Assembly: GCA_050740255.1 (NCBI GenBank)
Contig: JBOICV010000086.1
Span: 1-45,217 of the forward strand
DNA: 45,217 nucleotides
Reading direction: 5' to 3'
Source of the DNA: JBOICV01 sp050740255
GTDB taxonomy: Bacteria > Pseudomonadota > Gammaproteobacteria > Nevskiales > JBOICV01
Positions 6,092-13,916 of the stretch are shown here, piece after piece (position 1 is the stretch's first letter; every line of letters starts with the position of its first letter). The translations under genes and the position numbers were made by a program. Under the pieces are notes generated by a model, which saw nothing but the letters and a program-made list of their open reading frames with translations, had not been told where the DNA came from and searched no databases.

Positions 6092-6820
6092 ATGACTGCC
6101 CTCAAGCGTCCCAGCGGCCGCCGCTTCGAAGAATTGCGTAGCGTCACGCTCGAACGCGGGGTGAGCAAGCACGCCGAGGGGTCCGTGCTGGTCAGCTTCG
6201 GCGATACCCGCGTGCTATGCACCGCCAGCGTGGAGACGCGCGTGCCCGGCTGGCTGCGGGAAAAAAACCAGGGCTGGCTCACCGCCGAATACGGCATGCT
6301 GCCGCGCGCCACCGGCAGCCGTAACGACCGCGAGGCCGCGCGCGGCCGCCAGGGTGGCCGAACGCTGGAAATCCAGCGCCTGATCGGGCGCGCCTTGCGC
6401 GCCGTGCTCGATCTGGACGCACTGGCCGGCTACACGCTGACGCTGGACTGCGATGTGCTGCAAGCGGACGGCGGCACCCGCACCGCCGCTATCACCGGCG
6501 GCTATGTAGCCTTGTCGGACGCGATCGGCCACATGCGCCGGCGCAAACAGCTCAAGAAAAATCCACTGCATGGCCAGGTCGCCGCCGTATCAGTCGGCAT
6601 CTGGCGCGGTGCACCGGTGCTTGATCTGGACTATGCGGAGGATTCCGAGGCCGAGACCGATATGAATGTGGTGATGAACGAGACAGGGCATTTCATCGAG
6701 GTGCAGGGCACGGCCGAGGGCCACGCTTTTCGCCGCGAGGAACTGGACAGCATGCTCGGCCTGGCGCAGTCCGGCATCCGTCAGTTGCTCGAAATGCAAC
6801 AGGCCGCGCTCAAGGGTTAG
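6092..6820 (+). CDS. rph: Ribonuclease PH
   Basis: The 242-aa protein matches RNase PH over its whole length. It removes 3' nucleotides from tRNA precursors using phosphate, acting as a hexamer. Typical blocks are RPSGRRFEELR at the N-terminus, SVLVSFGDTRVLCTASVE, the WLTAEYGMLPRATGSRNDRE segment with phosphate-binding Arg residues, and LDCDVLQADGGTRTAAITGGYVAL. The DYAEDSEAETDMNVVM block holds the acidic metal-site residues. It follows the divergently placed yicC, the usual neighbour in gammaproteobacteria, and rdgB and hemW follow downstream. Confidence 0.97.
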   Translation: MTALKRPSGRRFEELRSVTLERGVSKHAEGSVLVSFGDTRVLCTASVETRVPGWLREKNQGWLTAEYGMLPRATGSRNDREAARGRQGGRTLEIQRLIGRALRAVLDLDALAGYTLTLDCDVLQADGGTRTAAITGGYVALSDAIGHMRRRKQLKKNPLHGQVAAVSVGIWRGAPVLDLDYAEDSEAETDMNVVMNETGHFIEVQGTAEGHAFRREELDSMLGLAQSGIRQLLEMQQAALKG

Positions 6821-6860
6821 GGTCTTTCCGAAATGGCTAACGAATCTTCTGCGGCGCATG

Positions 6861-6949
6861 AAATCCCCCGTTCGGCGCTGCCGCGCCTCGCTGCCCCCTT
6901 TACTAAAGGGGGCGACCAGACACCGCTTGCGGTGGACGGCGGGGGATTT
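6861..6949. repeat. Nested palindromic intergenic repeat
   Basis: The rph-rdgB gap holds an outer inverted repeat (AAATCCCCC near 6861-6869 with GGGGGATTT near 6941-6949) around a perfect inner hairpin (GCCCCCTTT 6893-6901, loop ACT, AAAGGGGGC 6905-6913). The nested form is typical of REP/MITE-like dispersed elements. No second copy is seen in this window. Confidence 0.7.
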
Positions 6950-6991
6950 TGGCACTGCGCGGGTGTTCGTTAATTGCGCAATCCTCAATAG

Positions 6992-7594
6992 ATGCTGCCG
7001 AAACAAGTGGTGCTGGCCAGCAGCAACCGCGGCAAGCTGGCTGAATTGCAGCAAATGCTGGCGCCATTGGGCGTAGAGGTCATCCCGCAATCGAGCCTCG
7101 GGGTCGCGCCGGTCGAGGAAACCGGACTCACTTTTGTCGAGAACGCGCTGCTGAAAGCGCGCCACGCCTGCCTGCATACCGGCCTGCCGGCGATTGGCGA
7201 CGACTCCGGCATCGAAGTGGATGCGCTCCAGGGCGCACCCGGCATTTACTCGGCCCGCTACGCCGGTCCCGACGCCAGCGACGAGGAGAATAACCGGCTG
7301 CTGCTACGCCAGCTCGAAGGTCGCAGCGCCGGCGAGCGGCGCGCGCGCTTCCAATGCCTGCTCGTCTACCTGCGACACCCGGAAGATCCGACGCCGCTGA
7401 TCTGCCACGGCACCTGGGAGGGACGTATGCTGGAGTCGCCCCGAGGTCAGGACGGGTTCGGTTACGACCCCTTGTTTCTGGTGCCCGACCGAAATCAGAC
7501 TGCGGCGGAACTCCCCGCGGAAATCAAAAACCACCTCAGCCATCGTGGACAGGCTTTGCAGCAATTGCTCGCCGCCTTGGAAACCCGTGCTTAG
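6992..7594 (+). CDS. rdgB: XTP/dITP pyrophosphatase (RdgB/HAM1)
   Basis: A 200-aa nucleoside triphosphate pyrophosphatase that removes ITP, dITP and XTP from the nucleotide pool. Signature blocks are LASSNRGKLAEL (6-19), FVENALLKARHA, the GDDSGIEVDAL active-site loop, GFGYDPLFLVPD and LSHRGQALQQL. Length and order are standard. The start ATG at 6992 gives MLPKQVVLASSN; the preceding 170 bases contain a palindromic repeat instead of coding sequence. The hemW GTG start overlaps its last codons. Confidence 0.96.
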   Translation: MLPKQVVLASSNRGKLAELQQMLAPLGVEVIPQSSLGVAPVEETGLTFVENALLKARHACLHTGLPAIGDDSGIEVDALQGAPGIYSARYAGPDASDEENNRLLLRQLEGRSAGERRARFQCLLVYLRHPEDPTPLICHGTWEGRMLESPRGQDGFGYDPLFLVPDRNQTAAELPAEIKNHLSHRGQALQQLLAALETRA

Positions 7595-8774
7595 TCCGCT
7601 GGCGCTGTACATCCATATTCCCTGGTGCGTGCGCAAATGTCCGTACTGCGACTTCAACTCCCATGCGCGCAGCGGTGTGCTGCCCGAAGACGAGTATGTG
7701 AACGCCCTTCTGCGCGACCTCGACTTCGAGCTGGCTTCGTCTCCAGTCTCCCGTCCCCCGCTAACGACCATTTTTTTCGGCGGCGGTACGCCCAGCCTGT
7801 TTTCGGCCGAAGCGATTGCGCGGATTCTTGACGGCGTCCGTGCGCGCTTCGACTGCGCACCGGACATCGAAATTACGCTGGAGGCCAATCCCGGCACGGT
7901 CGAGCAGGCGCGCTTTACGGGTTACCGCGCGGCAGGCGTCAACCGGCTTTCCATCGGCATACAAAGTCTGGATGACGCCCAGCTCACACGGCTGGGACGC
8001 ATTCACGGTGCAGCGGAAGCCCACGCTGCCGTAGCCGCGGCAGGCGCGGCCGGCTTCGACAACTTTAATCTCGACATGATGTATGCGCTGCCCGAGCAAA
8101 CCCTGGCAGGGGCGCGAACCGATCTGATGCAGTTGATCGCGCTGGAACCCAGCCACATCTCTTATTACCAGCTCACGCTGGAGCCGGGTACGCCCTTCCA
8201 TCACCAGCCGCCGCCCTTGCCCGATGATGAGCTGGCCTGGGAGATGCAGTTGCAGGGGCAGGCGCTGCTGGCTGAGCACGGTTACGCGCAATACGAGGTA
8301 TCGGCCTACGCGCAATCCGGCCGGCAATGCCGGCACAACCTGAACTACTGGAACTTCGGCGACTATCTTGGGATCGGCGCCGGCGCCCATGGCAAGCTTA
8401 CCGACGTGCACGGCGGAGCCCGGCGCAGCGAGAAGCTCAAGTTTCCGCAGGCTTATACGCAGGCGGCAGGCGGCCCAAGGCAATGTGCGCGGAACGGGTT
8501 AGTACCCGTAGAAGACTTGCCGTTCGAGTACCTGCTGAACGCCTTGCGCCTGAACGCGGGTTTTGACCTGGACCACTATCGGCTGCGCACCGGCAGCACC
8601 CTGGCGAGGCTGACTCCGGCCTTCAGCAAGGGTCTGCTGGAGCGCAGCGGCCGGCAAGTCCGTTGTACCGACCTGGGGCAGCGGCATCTGAATGCGCTGC
8701 TGCGCGACCTCCTCCCAGGAAAACCCACCCCGCCCAGGCCGCCGCTACTTGCTCCGGCGGCGGTAAATCATTAG
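7587..8774 (+). CDS. hemW: Radical SAM haem chaperone HemW
   Basis: HemW (395 aa from GTG 7587) is a radical SAM protein that binds haem and transfers it to target enzymes; older annotations call it an oxygen-independent coproporphyrinogen oxidase. The cluster motif is CVRKCPYCDF (C14, C18, C21), preceded by LALYIHIPW. FFGGGTPSLF and EANPGT are standard SAM-binding segments, and HNLNYW is the haem-binding HNxxYW motif. The frame is open back to 7545, but HemW proteins start just before LYIHIPWC, so I place the start at the GTG overlapping the rdgB stop by 8 bases. Translation is probably coupled. Confidence 0.94.
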   Translation: MLSPLALYIHIPWCVRKCPYCDFNSHARSGVLPEDEYVNALLRDLDFELASSPVSRPPLTTIFFGGGTPSLFSAEAIARILDGVRARFDCAPDIEITLEANPGTVEQARFTGYRAAGVNRLSIGIQSLDDAQLTRLGRIHGAAEAHAAVAAAGAAGFDNFNLDMMYALPEQTLAGARTDLMQLIALEPSHISYYQLTLEPGTPFHHQPPPLPDDELAWEMQLQGQALLAEHGYAQYEVSAYAQSGRQCRHNLNYWNFGDYLGIGAGAHGKLTDVHGGARRSEKLKFPQAYTQAAGGPRQCARNGLVPVEDLPFEYLLNALRLNAGFDLDHYRLRTGSTLARLTPAFSKGLLERSGRQVRCTDLGQRHLNALLRDLLPGKPTPPRPPLLAPAAVNH

Positions 8775-8777
8775 AAT
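8749..8777 (+). promoter_or_regulatory. Probable sigma-70 promoter of rpmE
   Basis: TTGCTC (8749-8754) and TAGAAT (8772-8777) are 17 bases apart. The -10 box overlaps the hemW stop codon. Transcription would start around 8784. Confidence 0.6.
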
Positions 8778-8792
8778 CCGCGCTCTTTTTTG

Positions 8793-8810
8793 GCGCCGGC
8801 TGGCCGGCGC
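8793..8810 (+). promoter_or_regulatory. Hairpin in the rpmE leader
   Basis: GCGCCGG (8793-8799) and CCGGCGC (8804-8810) form a perfect 7-bp stem with a CTGG loop, 14 bases before the rpmE start. A run of T residues precedes it, so it is not a normal terminator on this strand. It could take part in control of L31 synthesis; this is inference. Confidence 0.4.
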
Positions 8811-8824
8811 ACGCGAGCCGCGCC

Positions 8825-9031
8825 ATGCAAGCCGAAATCCACCCCAAGTACCACGAAGTGAAGTTCACCTGTAGCTGTGGCAACAGCTTCGTGACCCGCT
8901 CCACCATCACGGCCAAGGATCAGCACATCGAAGTCTGTGCCGCCTGCCACCCCTTCTATACGGGCAAGCAGAAGATCGTGGACACGGGTGGCCGTGTGGA
9001 CAAGTTCAAGAAGCGCTACACCAAACACTGA
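8825..9031 (+). CDS. rpmE: 50S ribosomal protein L31, zinc-binding form
   Basis: A 68-aa bL31 protein with the four zinc ligands of the C+ form (C16, C18, C38, C41) and the usual MQAEIHPKY start. It sits at the intersubunit bridge of the ribosome. Zinc-starved cells often swap it for a cysteine-free paralogue elsewhere in the genome; none is visible here. The start ATG at 8825 gives the standard N-terminus, and longer in-frame extensions lie in the leader. A strong terminator follows 14 bases after the stop. Confidence 0.98.
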   Translation: MQAEIHPKYHEVKFTCSCGNSFVTRSTITAKDQHIEVCAACHPFYTGKQKIVDTGGRVDKFKKRYTKH

Positions 9032-9044
9032 TCGGATAGCGGTA

Positions 9045-9072
9045 AATAAAGGCGCCTGCGGGCGCCTTTATT
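9045..9072 (+). terminator. Bidirectional terminator after rpmE
   Basis: A perfect 12-bp stem, AATAAAGGCGCC (9045-9056) with GGCGCCTTTATT (9061-9072), closes a TGCG loop. The GC-rich core is followed by TTTATTGTTT, a standard rho-independent terminator. Confidence 0.93.
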
Positions 9073-9098
9073 GTTTGCGGCGGGCGTTGGGCTATTCT
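9071..9098 (+). promoter_or_regulatory. Possible promoter of the M48 protease gene
   Basis: TTGTTT (9071-9076) and TATTCT (9093-9098) are 16 bases apart, just behind the rpmE terminator. The GTG start at 9105 would lie close to the transcription start, so the message may be leaderless. Confidence 0.4.
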
Positions 9099-9104
9099 TG
9101 AACG

Positions 9105-10565
9105 GTGATTTTCCGCCTAGTTCTACCCTTGGTACTCCTCGCCGGTGTCGGCCCTAGCCTGAGCGGCTGCGCCACCAATCCGGCCACTGGCAGCCCGGAA
9201 CTGGTGTTCATGTCGGAGGAGGAAGAGCTCAAGATCGGTCGCGAGCTGCACCAGCAAGTGCTGAAGCAAATCCCGCTGTATGAAGACCCCGCGTTGCAAG
9301 CTTACGTACAGGAGATTGGCGACCGGGTGTCGAAAAGCAGCCACCGCAGCGATTTGTTCTACCGCTTTCATGTGCTCGACCGGCCGGAAGTGAATGCCTT
9401 CGCCCTGCCGGGCGGCTACATCTATATTTTCCGCGGGCTGCTGGCCTACCTGAATTCCGAGGCCGAGCTGGCGGCGGTGTTGGGTCACGAAGTCGCCCAT
9501 GTCACCGCGCGTCACGCGGTGCGTCAGCACCGTAACGCCATGCTGGCGCAAATTCTGGCGACGGCGGTGGCGATCCAGGCCGGTGGGCAGGCCGGCGATC
9601 TGAGCAATATTCTGGGTAATGCCTTGATACGCGGCTATGGCCGCGAGCTGGAGCTCGAAGCCGACCGGCTCGGTGCCGAGTATCTGGCCGGCGGCGGCTA
9701 CGACATCGAGGCCATGCTGCAGCTTATTGATGTATTGAAATGGCAGGAGGAGTTCGAGAAAGAGCGGGCCAAGGAAGAAGGCCGCGACCCGGCGGTGTAC
9801 CACGGCGTATTCTCCAGCCATCCGCGCAGCGATGAGCGCCTGCAAGGCGTGGTGCGCGCGGCCCAACGCCTGCAGGAGTCCGCCACGCCCGCCGTCAGCA
9901 GGGAAGCCTATCTGGCCCGCATAGAAGGACTGGTATTCGGTACTTCGGCCAGGGACGGAGTGCAGCGCGGCCGCAATTTTTATCACCAGGAATTCGACAT
10001 CGCCTTCACTGCGCCGGAAAGCTGGCGCCTGCAGAACGATCCGCAGCGCGTGCTGCTATACGCGCCCAAGGGCGTGGCCAAGCTGCAGCTCAGCGCGCAG
10101 GATTTGAACAAACGCGTTGACGGCGCCAAGTTCGCGCGGGAGCGCCTGAAACTCAAGGGACTCACGGACGAGCGCAATTTCGAGCTGAATGGCATGCCGG
10201 TGTATATGGCGCGTTATCCAGAATCGGTGCTGGCAAGCAGCCGTCACATTCATTTGGCCATTATCTACGCGGGCGAACGTGCCTTTATCTTCCAGGCCGC
10301 CAATAAGGCATCGGACCAGGACTACGCGCTGGCCGCACCCTTCGAGGCGGTGGTGAAAAGTTTCCATCGGCTCAAGTCCGAGGAACAGGCACTGACCGAA
10401 CCGCTGCGGTTTCGTAGCCTGCCGGTAAAAGCCGGTGACAGCTACGAGTCGCTGGCACAGCGAGCACCGCTGGGCCAGGATGCGGTGTCCTTGCTGCGTC
10501 TGTTCAATCACCACTATCCCAATGGTGAACCGGCGGCAGGGCAAATCATCAAGGTGGTGAAATAA
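9105..10565 (+). CDS. Lipoprotein M48 family metalloprotease (BepA-like) with LysM-like C-terminus
   Basis: The 486-aa protein starts with a lipoprotein signal peptide (lipobox LSGC, C22), so it is periplasmic and membrane-anchored. HEVAH (128-132) is the zinc-protease motif and ELEADRLG (about 182-189) supplies the third ligand. Related BepA/LoiP-type proteases act in outer-membrane quality control. After the protease domain comes a long beta-rich region (about 290-430) and a last 50 residues resembling LysM (PVKAGDSYESLAQRAPLG to GQIIKVVK). BepA proper has a TPR C-terminus, which I do not see, so this is a different M48 subgroup. GTG is the first start that gives the signal peptide. Confidence 0.88.
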   Translation: MIFRLVLPLVLLAGVGPSLSGCATNPATGSPELVFMSEEEELKIGRELHQQVLKQIPLYEDPALQAYVQEIGDRVSKSSHRSDLFYRFHVLDRPEVNAFALPGGYIYIFRGLLAYLNSEAELAAVLGHEVAHVTARHAVRQHRNAMLAQILATAVAIQAGGQAGDLSNILGNALIRGYGRELELEADRLGAEYLAGGGYDIEAMLQLIDVLKWQEEFEKERAKEEGRDPAVYHGVFSSHPRSDERLQGVVRAAQRLQESATPAVSREAYLARIEGLVFGTSARDGVQRGRNFYHQEFDIAFTAPESWRLQNDPQRVLLYAPKGVAKLQLSAQDLNKRVDGAKFARERLKLKGLTDERNFELNGMPVYMARYPESVLASSRHIHLAIIYAGERAFIFQAANKASDQDYALAAPFEAVVKSFHRLKSEEQALTEPLRFRSLPVKAGDSYESLAQRAPLGQDAVSLLRLFNHHYPNGEPAAGQIIKVVK

Positions 10566-10575
10566 GCGCGGGCGT

Positions 10576-10604
10576 TTGTGGCGAACCATACGCCCCCGTA
10601 TAAT
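10576..10604 (+). promoter_or_regulatory. Sigma-70 promoter of the malic enzyme gene
   Basis: TTGTGG (10576-10581) and a perfect TATAAT (10599-10604) are 17 bases apart, leaving a leader of about 45 bases before the ATG at 10655. Confidence 0.7.
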
Positions 10605-10654
10605 TCCTGATCCAGCGCGCAGACTCTCCGTCAGCGCCGCGTCGTTGGCATTTC

Positions 10655-11932
10655 ATGAGCGAGCCCGATCTAAGACAGCAGGCCCTGGACTATCACGCCA
10701 AGCCCAGGCCGGGAAAACTGTGCATCGGCGTCACCAAGCCTTTCACAACCCAGGATGAGCTTTCGCTCGCTTATTCGCCTGGCGTGGCCGAACCGGTCGA
10801 AGCCATCGCGAAGAACCCGGAAGACGCCTACCGCTACACCTCCAAAGGTAATCTGGTCGCCGTGATTACCGACGGCAGCGCCATTCTCGGTCTCGGCAAC
10901 TTGGGTGCACTTGCGTCCAAGCCGGTGATGGAGGGCAAGGCGGTGTTGTTCAAGAAGTTCGCCGACATCGATGTGTTCGATATCGAGGTGGCGACGCAGG
11001 ATGCGGATCAGTTCATCCAGACGGTGGTGAACATCGCGCCCACCTTTGGCGGCATCAATCTCGAAGACATTGGCGCGCCGCATTGCTTCAAGATCGAGCG
11101 CGAGTTGGTGGAGAAGCTCGATATCCCGGTGTTCCACGACGATCAGCACGGCACCGCCATCGTGCTGGCCGCCGCACTGCTGAACGCGCTGGAGCTGCAG
11201 GGCAAGAAAATCTTTGATGTAAAAATCGTCTGCGTTGGCGCCGGCGCAGCGGGCATCGCCTGCATGACCCTGCTGGTCGCGCTGGGTGCGAAGAAGGACA
11301 ACATCTACCTGCTCGATCGCAAAGGCGTGATCCATTCCGAACGCGACGATCTCAGCCAAGCCGGCTGTGAACAGAAGCGGCAGTTCGCTCTTAGAACGGG
11401 CACGCGCACGCTGGCGCAGGCCATGCTGGGCGCGGATGTATTTATCGGCTTGTCCGGCCCTGATCTCGTCTCGCAGGAGATGGTGAAAAGCATGGCGCCG
11501 CGCCCGATCGTGCTGCCGATGTCCAATCCCGATCCGGAAATTTCGCCCGAACAGGTGAAAGCCGTGCGCGCCGACGCGATCATCGGCACCGGCCGCAGCG
11601 ATTATCCGAACCAGGTCAATAACGTGCTCGGCTTCCCGTATATTTTCCGTGGCGCGCTCGACGTGCGCGCGCGGCGCATCAGCCAGGCCATGCATCTGGC
11701 GGCGGTGTATGCGCTCAAGGATCTGGCCAAGCTGCCGGTGCCGCAATCGGTGCTCGAAGCCTATGAAGTGGCGGCGATGAGCTTTGGCCCGGAATACATC
11801 ATTCCGAAACCCTTCGACCCGCGCCTGATTGACCGCATTCCGCCCGCCGTGGCACAGGCGGCGATTGAAAGCGGGGTTGCCCGCACCGATTATCCGAAGC
11901 ACTATCCGCGGCTGGACATCAAAGCGGCTTAA
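10655..11932 (+). CDS. Malic enzyme, short form without phosphotransacetylase domain
   Basis: This 425-aa enzyme decarboxylates malate to pyruvate, reducing NAD(P). Recognisable blocks are TKPFTTQDELSLAYSPGVAEP, the metal-site segment DIPVFHDDQHGTAIV and the nucleotide-binding IVCVGAGAAGIACMTLL. The protein ends after the malic-enzyme part, whereas the MaeB proteins of enterics are near 760 aa with a fused phosphotransacetylase-like domain. Short forms are normal in pseudomonads and relatives, and the stop is followed directly by the next gene, so this is not a truncation. Citrate synthase starts 26 bases downstream, probably in the same transcript. Confidence 0.93.
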   Translation: MSEPDLRQQALDYHAKPRPGKLCIGVTKPFTTQDELSLAYSPGVAEPVEAIAKNPEDAYRYTSKGNLVAVITDGSAILGLGNLGALASKPVMEGKAVLFKKFADIDVFDIEVATQDADQFIQTVVNIAPTFGGINLEDIGAPHCFKIERELVEKLDIPVFHDDQHGTAIVLAAALLNALELQGKKIFDVKIVCVGAGAAGIACMTLLVALGAKKDNIYLLDRKGVIHSERDDLSQAGCEQKRQFALRTGTRTLAQAMLGADVFIGLSGPDLVSQEMVKSMAPRPIVLPMSNPDPEISPEQVKAVRADAIIGTGRSDYPNQVNNVLGFPYIFRGALDVRARRISQAMHLAAVYALKDLAKLPVPQSVLEAYEVAAMSFGPEYIIPKPFDPRLIDRIPPAVAQAAIESGVARTDYPKHYPRLDIKAA

Positions 11933-11958
11933 ACTGGCCGCTGCAGAGAGAGACGCCC

Positions 11959-13251
11959 ATGAGCAAAGCTTTTACCCTCGTCAATCCCGAGTCCGGGGCC
12001 AAGACCGAGTTGCCGGTCAAACAAGGCACACTCGGCCCAGCCGGCGTGGACGTGGGCAAGCTCTATGCTGCGCAGGGCGTATTCACCTACGACCCCAGCT
12101 TCACCTCCACCTGCTCCTGCGATAGCGCGATCACTTATATCGACGGCGATGAAGGCGTGCTGCTGTATCGCGGCTACCCGGTGGACCAGCTCGCCGAGCA
12201 TTCCAGTTTTATCGAAGTCGCGTATCTGCTGCTCGAAGGCGAGTTGCCCAGCAAAGAACAACTTGAGGAGTTCGATCACACGATTCGTTATCACACCATG
12301 ATCAACGAGTCGCTGCTCAAGTTCTTCCAGGGCTTCCACTACGACGCGCATCCCATGGCGATGCTGACCGGCATCGTCGGCTCGCTCTCGGCGTTTTATC
12401 ACGACACCACCAGCAACAAGAACGAGCAGCATCGCAAGATTTTCGCGCGCCGCATGATCGCCAAGATTCCAACCATCGCGGCGGCGGCTTATAAGCACTC
12501 GGTCGGCCAGCCCTTCATCTATCCGCGCAACGAATTGGATTACTGTTCCAACTTCCTGCGCATGATGTTTGCGGTGCCGGCGGAGAAGTACGTGGTCAAC
12601 CCGGTGGCGGCGAAGGCGCTGGACGTGTTGTTCATTCTGCACGCCGATCACGAGCAGAACGCCAGCACCAGCACCGTGCGGCTGGCTGGCTCCACCGGCT
12701 GTAATCCTTACGCTGCTATGGCGGCGGGCATCGCTGCGCTGTGGGGACCGGCGCACGGCGGCGCCAACGAGGCGGTACTGAAGATGCTCGGCGAAATCGG
12801 CAAGGCCGAGAACGTGGCCGGCTTCGTGAGCAAGGTGAAAGACAAGAATTCGGGCGTGCGCCTGATGGGCTTCGGCCACCGCGTCTACAAGAACTTCGAT
12901 CCGCGCGCCAAAATCATCCGCGAGCAATGCCATAAGGTATTGCGCGAGCTGGGCGTGCAGGACCCGCTGCTGGAACTGGCGATGAAGCTGGAGGAAACGG
13001 CGTTGCATGACGATTACTTCGTCAGTCGCAAACTGTATCCGAACGTGGATTTCTACTCGGGCATCATCTACAAGGCGCTGGGCTTCCCGGTGAATATGTT
13101 CACGCCGATGTTCGCCATCGCCCGCACCGTCGGCTGGGCCGCGCACTGGAACGAGATGATTGCGGATCCCACGATGCGTATCGGCCGGCCGCGGCAGATT
13201 TACATCGGCTCGGATCGGCGCGACTACGTGCCGGTCAAGAAAAGGAAATGA
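11959..13251 (+). CDS. gltA: Citrate synthase (type I)
   Basis: The 430-aa protein condenses oxaloacetate and acetyl-CoA to citrate. Catalytic residues are visible: H266 in WGPAHGGANE and H307 in LMGFGHRVYKNFDPRA. Length and the N-terminal beta domain (about 1-50) match the hexameric, NADH-sensitive type found in Gram-negative bacteria; allosteric control is inferred from family only. It lies 26 bases after the malic enzyme gene, linking malate turnover and TCA entry, and no strong promoter is evident between them. It converges with the 13281-13886 gene. Confidence 0.97.
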   Translation: MSKAFTLVNPESGAKTELPVKQGTLGPAGVDVGKLYAAQGVFTYDPSFTSTCSCDSAITYIDGDEGVLLYRGYPVDQLAEHSSFIEVAYLLLEGELPSKEQLEEFDHTIRYHTMINESLLKFFQGFHYDAHPMAMLTGIVGSLSAFYHDTTSNKNEQHRKIFARRMIAKIPTIAAAAYKHSVGQPFIYPRNELDYCSNFLRMMFAVPAEKYVVNPVAAKALDVLFILHADHEQNASTSTVRLAGSTGCNPYAAMAAGIAALWGPAHGGANEAVLKMLGEIGKAENVAGFVSKVKDKNSGVRLMGFGHRVYKNFDPRAKIIREQCHKVLRELGVQDPLLELAMKLEETALHDDYFVSRKLYPNVDFYSGIIYKALGFPVNMFTPMFAIARTVGWAAHWNEMIADPTMRIGRPRQIYIGSDRRDYVPVKKRK

Positions 13252-13268
13252 CCACGCGTATGGCGTGG
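13252..13268. terminator. Possible terminator between convergent genes
   Basis: CCACGC (13252-13257) and GCGTGG (13263-13268) form a 6-bp hairpin directly after the gltA stop. There is no good U-run right behind it on the plus strand, so its function is uncertain. Confidence 0.35.
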
Positions 13269-13280
13269 GCTTGAAAAAAG

Positions 13281-13886
13281 CTAGGCCGCAGCCAGCATAA
13301 TCTCTGCATCCGCCAAGCTGGCGCGGCGCATTGGCTTGCCGTCGATCGGCGATAGCGGCGCCTGACGCAGCCCTCGCACGGGAAATACCACCGCCTTTAC
13401 GCCAAGGCCATTCCACTCGAGACGCAGCGCGGGCAGATTCCGGTAGTCGTCCTCGCCAAAGCGCAGCCGGCGCTCATGCCATTCGCAGCTCAGGCCACGC
13501 GACTGTAGCAGCAACTCCGCTTGCTCCGGTACGTCCGTAAATAGATGAAGTTCGAGCTCGCTATGCGGCGTAAGGGTGTCACTCAGCAGGTCGCCGACCA
13601 GACGCGGTTGCAGATTCTCCAAGAGGCCCATCAACTCCACCGCCGCCGCCAGCAAATCCTGCTCGCGCTGCGCGGCCTGCGCGCCGCCAAATAGCCGGCT
13701 ATGCACGCGTAAGGCTTCGGCGATCTCCCGGTTATCGGGCAGGTGCCGGCTATCCAGATGCAGGCGGCGCGCGGCCTTTTCCTTGGCCAGGCGGTAGTCC
13801 TGAATGCCTTGTTCCCACATGAGCTGCGCCACCTGCTGGGCCAGATGCTGCCGCGCCGCAGAGTTCTTACCCAATGCATTCTCCAT
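13281..13886 (-). CDS. Conserved hypothetical protein downstream of PBP1A (201 aa)
   Basis: The N-terminal half is helical and charged (LAQQVAQLMWEQGIQDYRLAKEKAARRL, about 16-43). The C-terminal half contains HSELELHLFTDVPEQAELLL (about 111-130) and a conserved-looking end, GLRQAPLSPIDGKPMRRASLADAEIML. The pattern of an NTase-like fold (leading to ELELHLF) is possible, but I do not see a full catalytic motif and will not assign a function. I believe similar proteins occur in other proteobacteria. It starts 30 bases after the PBP1A stop on the same strand, so the two are probably co-transcribed. Confidence 0.72.
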   Translation of the reverse strand: MENALGKNSAARQHLAQQVAQLMWEQGIQDYRLAKEKAARRLHLDSRHLPDNREIAEALRVHSRLFGGAQAAQREQDLLAAAVELMGLLENLQPRLVGDLLSDTLTPHSELELHLFTDVPEQAELLLQSRGLSCEWHERRLRFGEDDYRNLPALRLEWNGLGVKAVVFPVRGLRQAPLSPIDGKPMRRASLADAEIMLAAA

Positions 13887-13916
13887 TGCCGCCGCAATAC
13901 CGCCGGCGAGTGACGG

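Noticed and set aside
10655..11932. Malic enzyme might be a truncated MaeB
   Set aside because: Short malic enzymes without the phosphotransacetylase-like domain are normal in related bacteria and the downstream gene follows directly.
11929..13416. Long open frame antisense to gltA
   Set aside because: Produced by third-position GC bias; gltA on the plus strand is certain.
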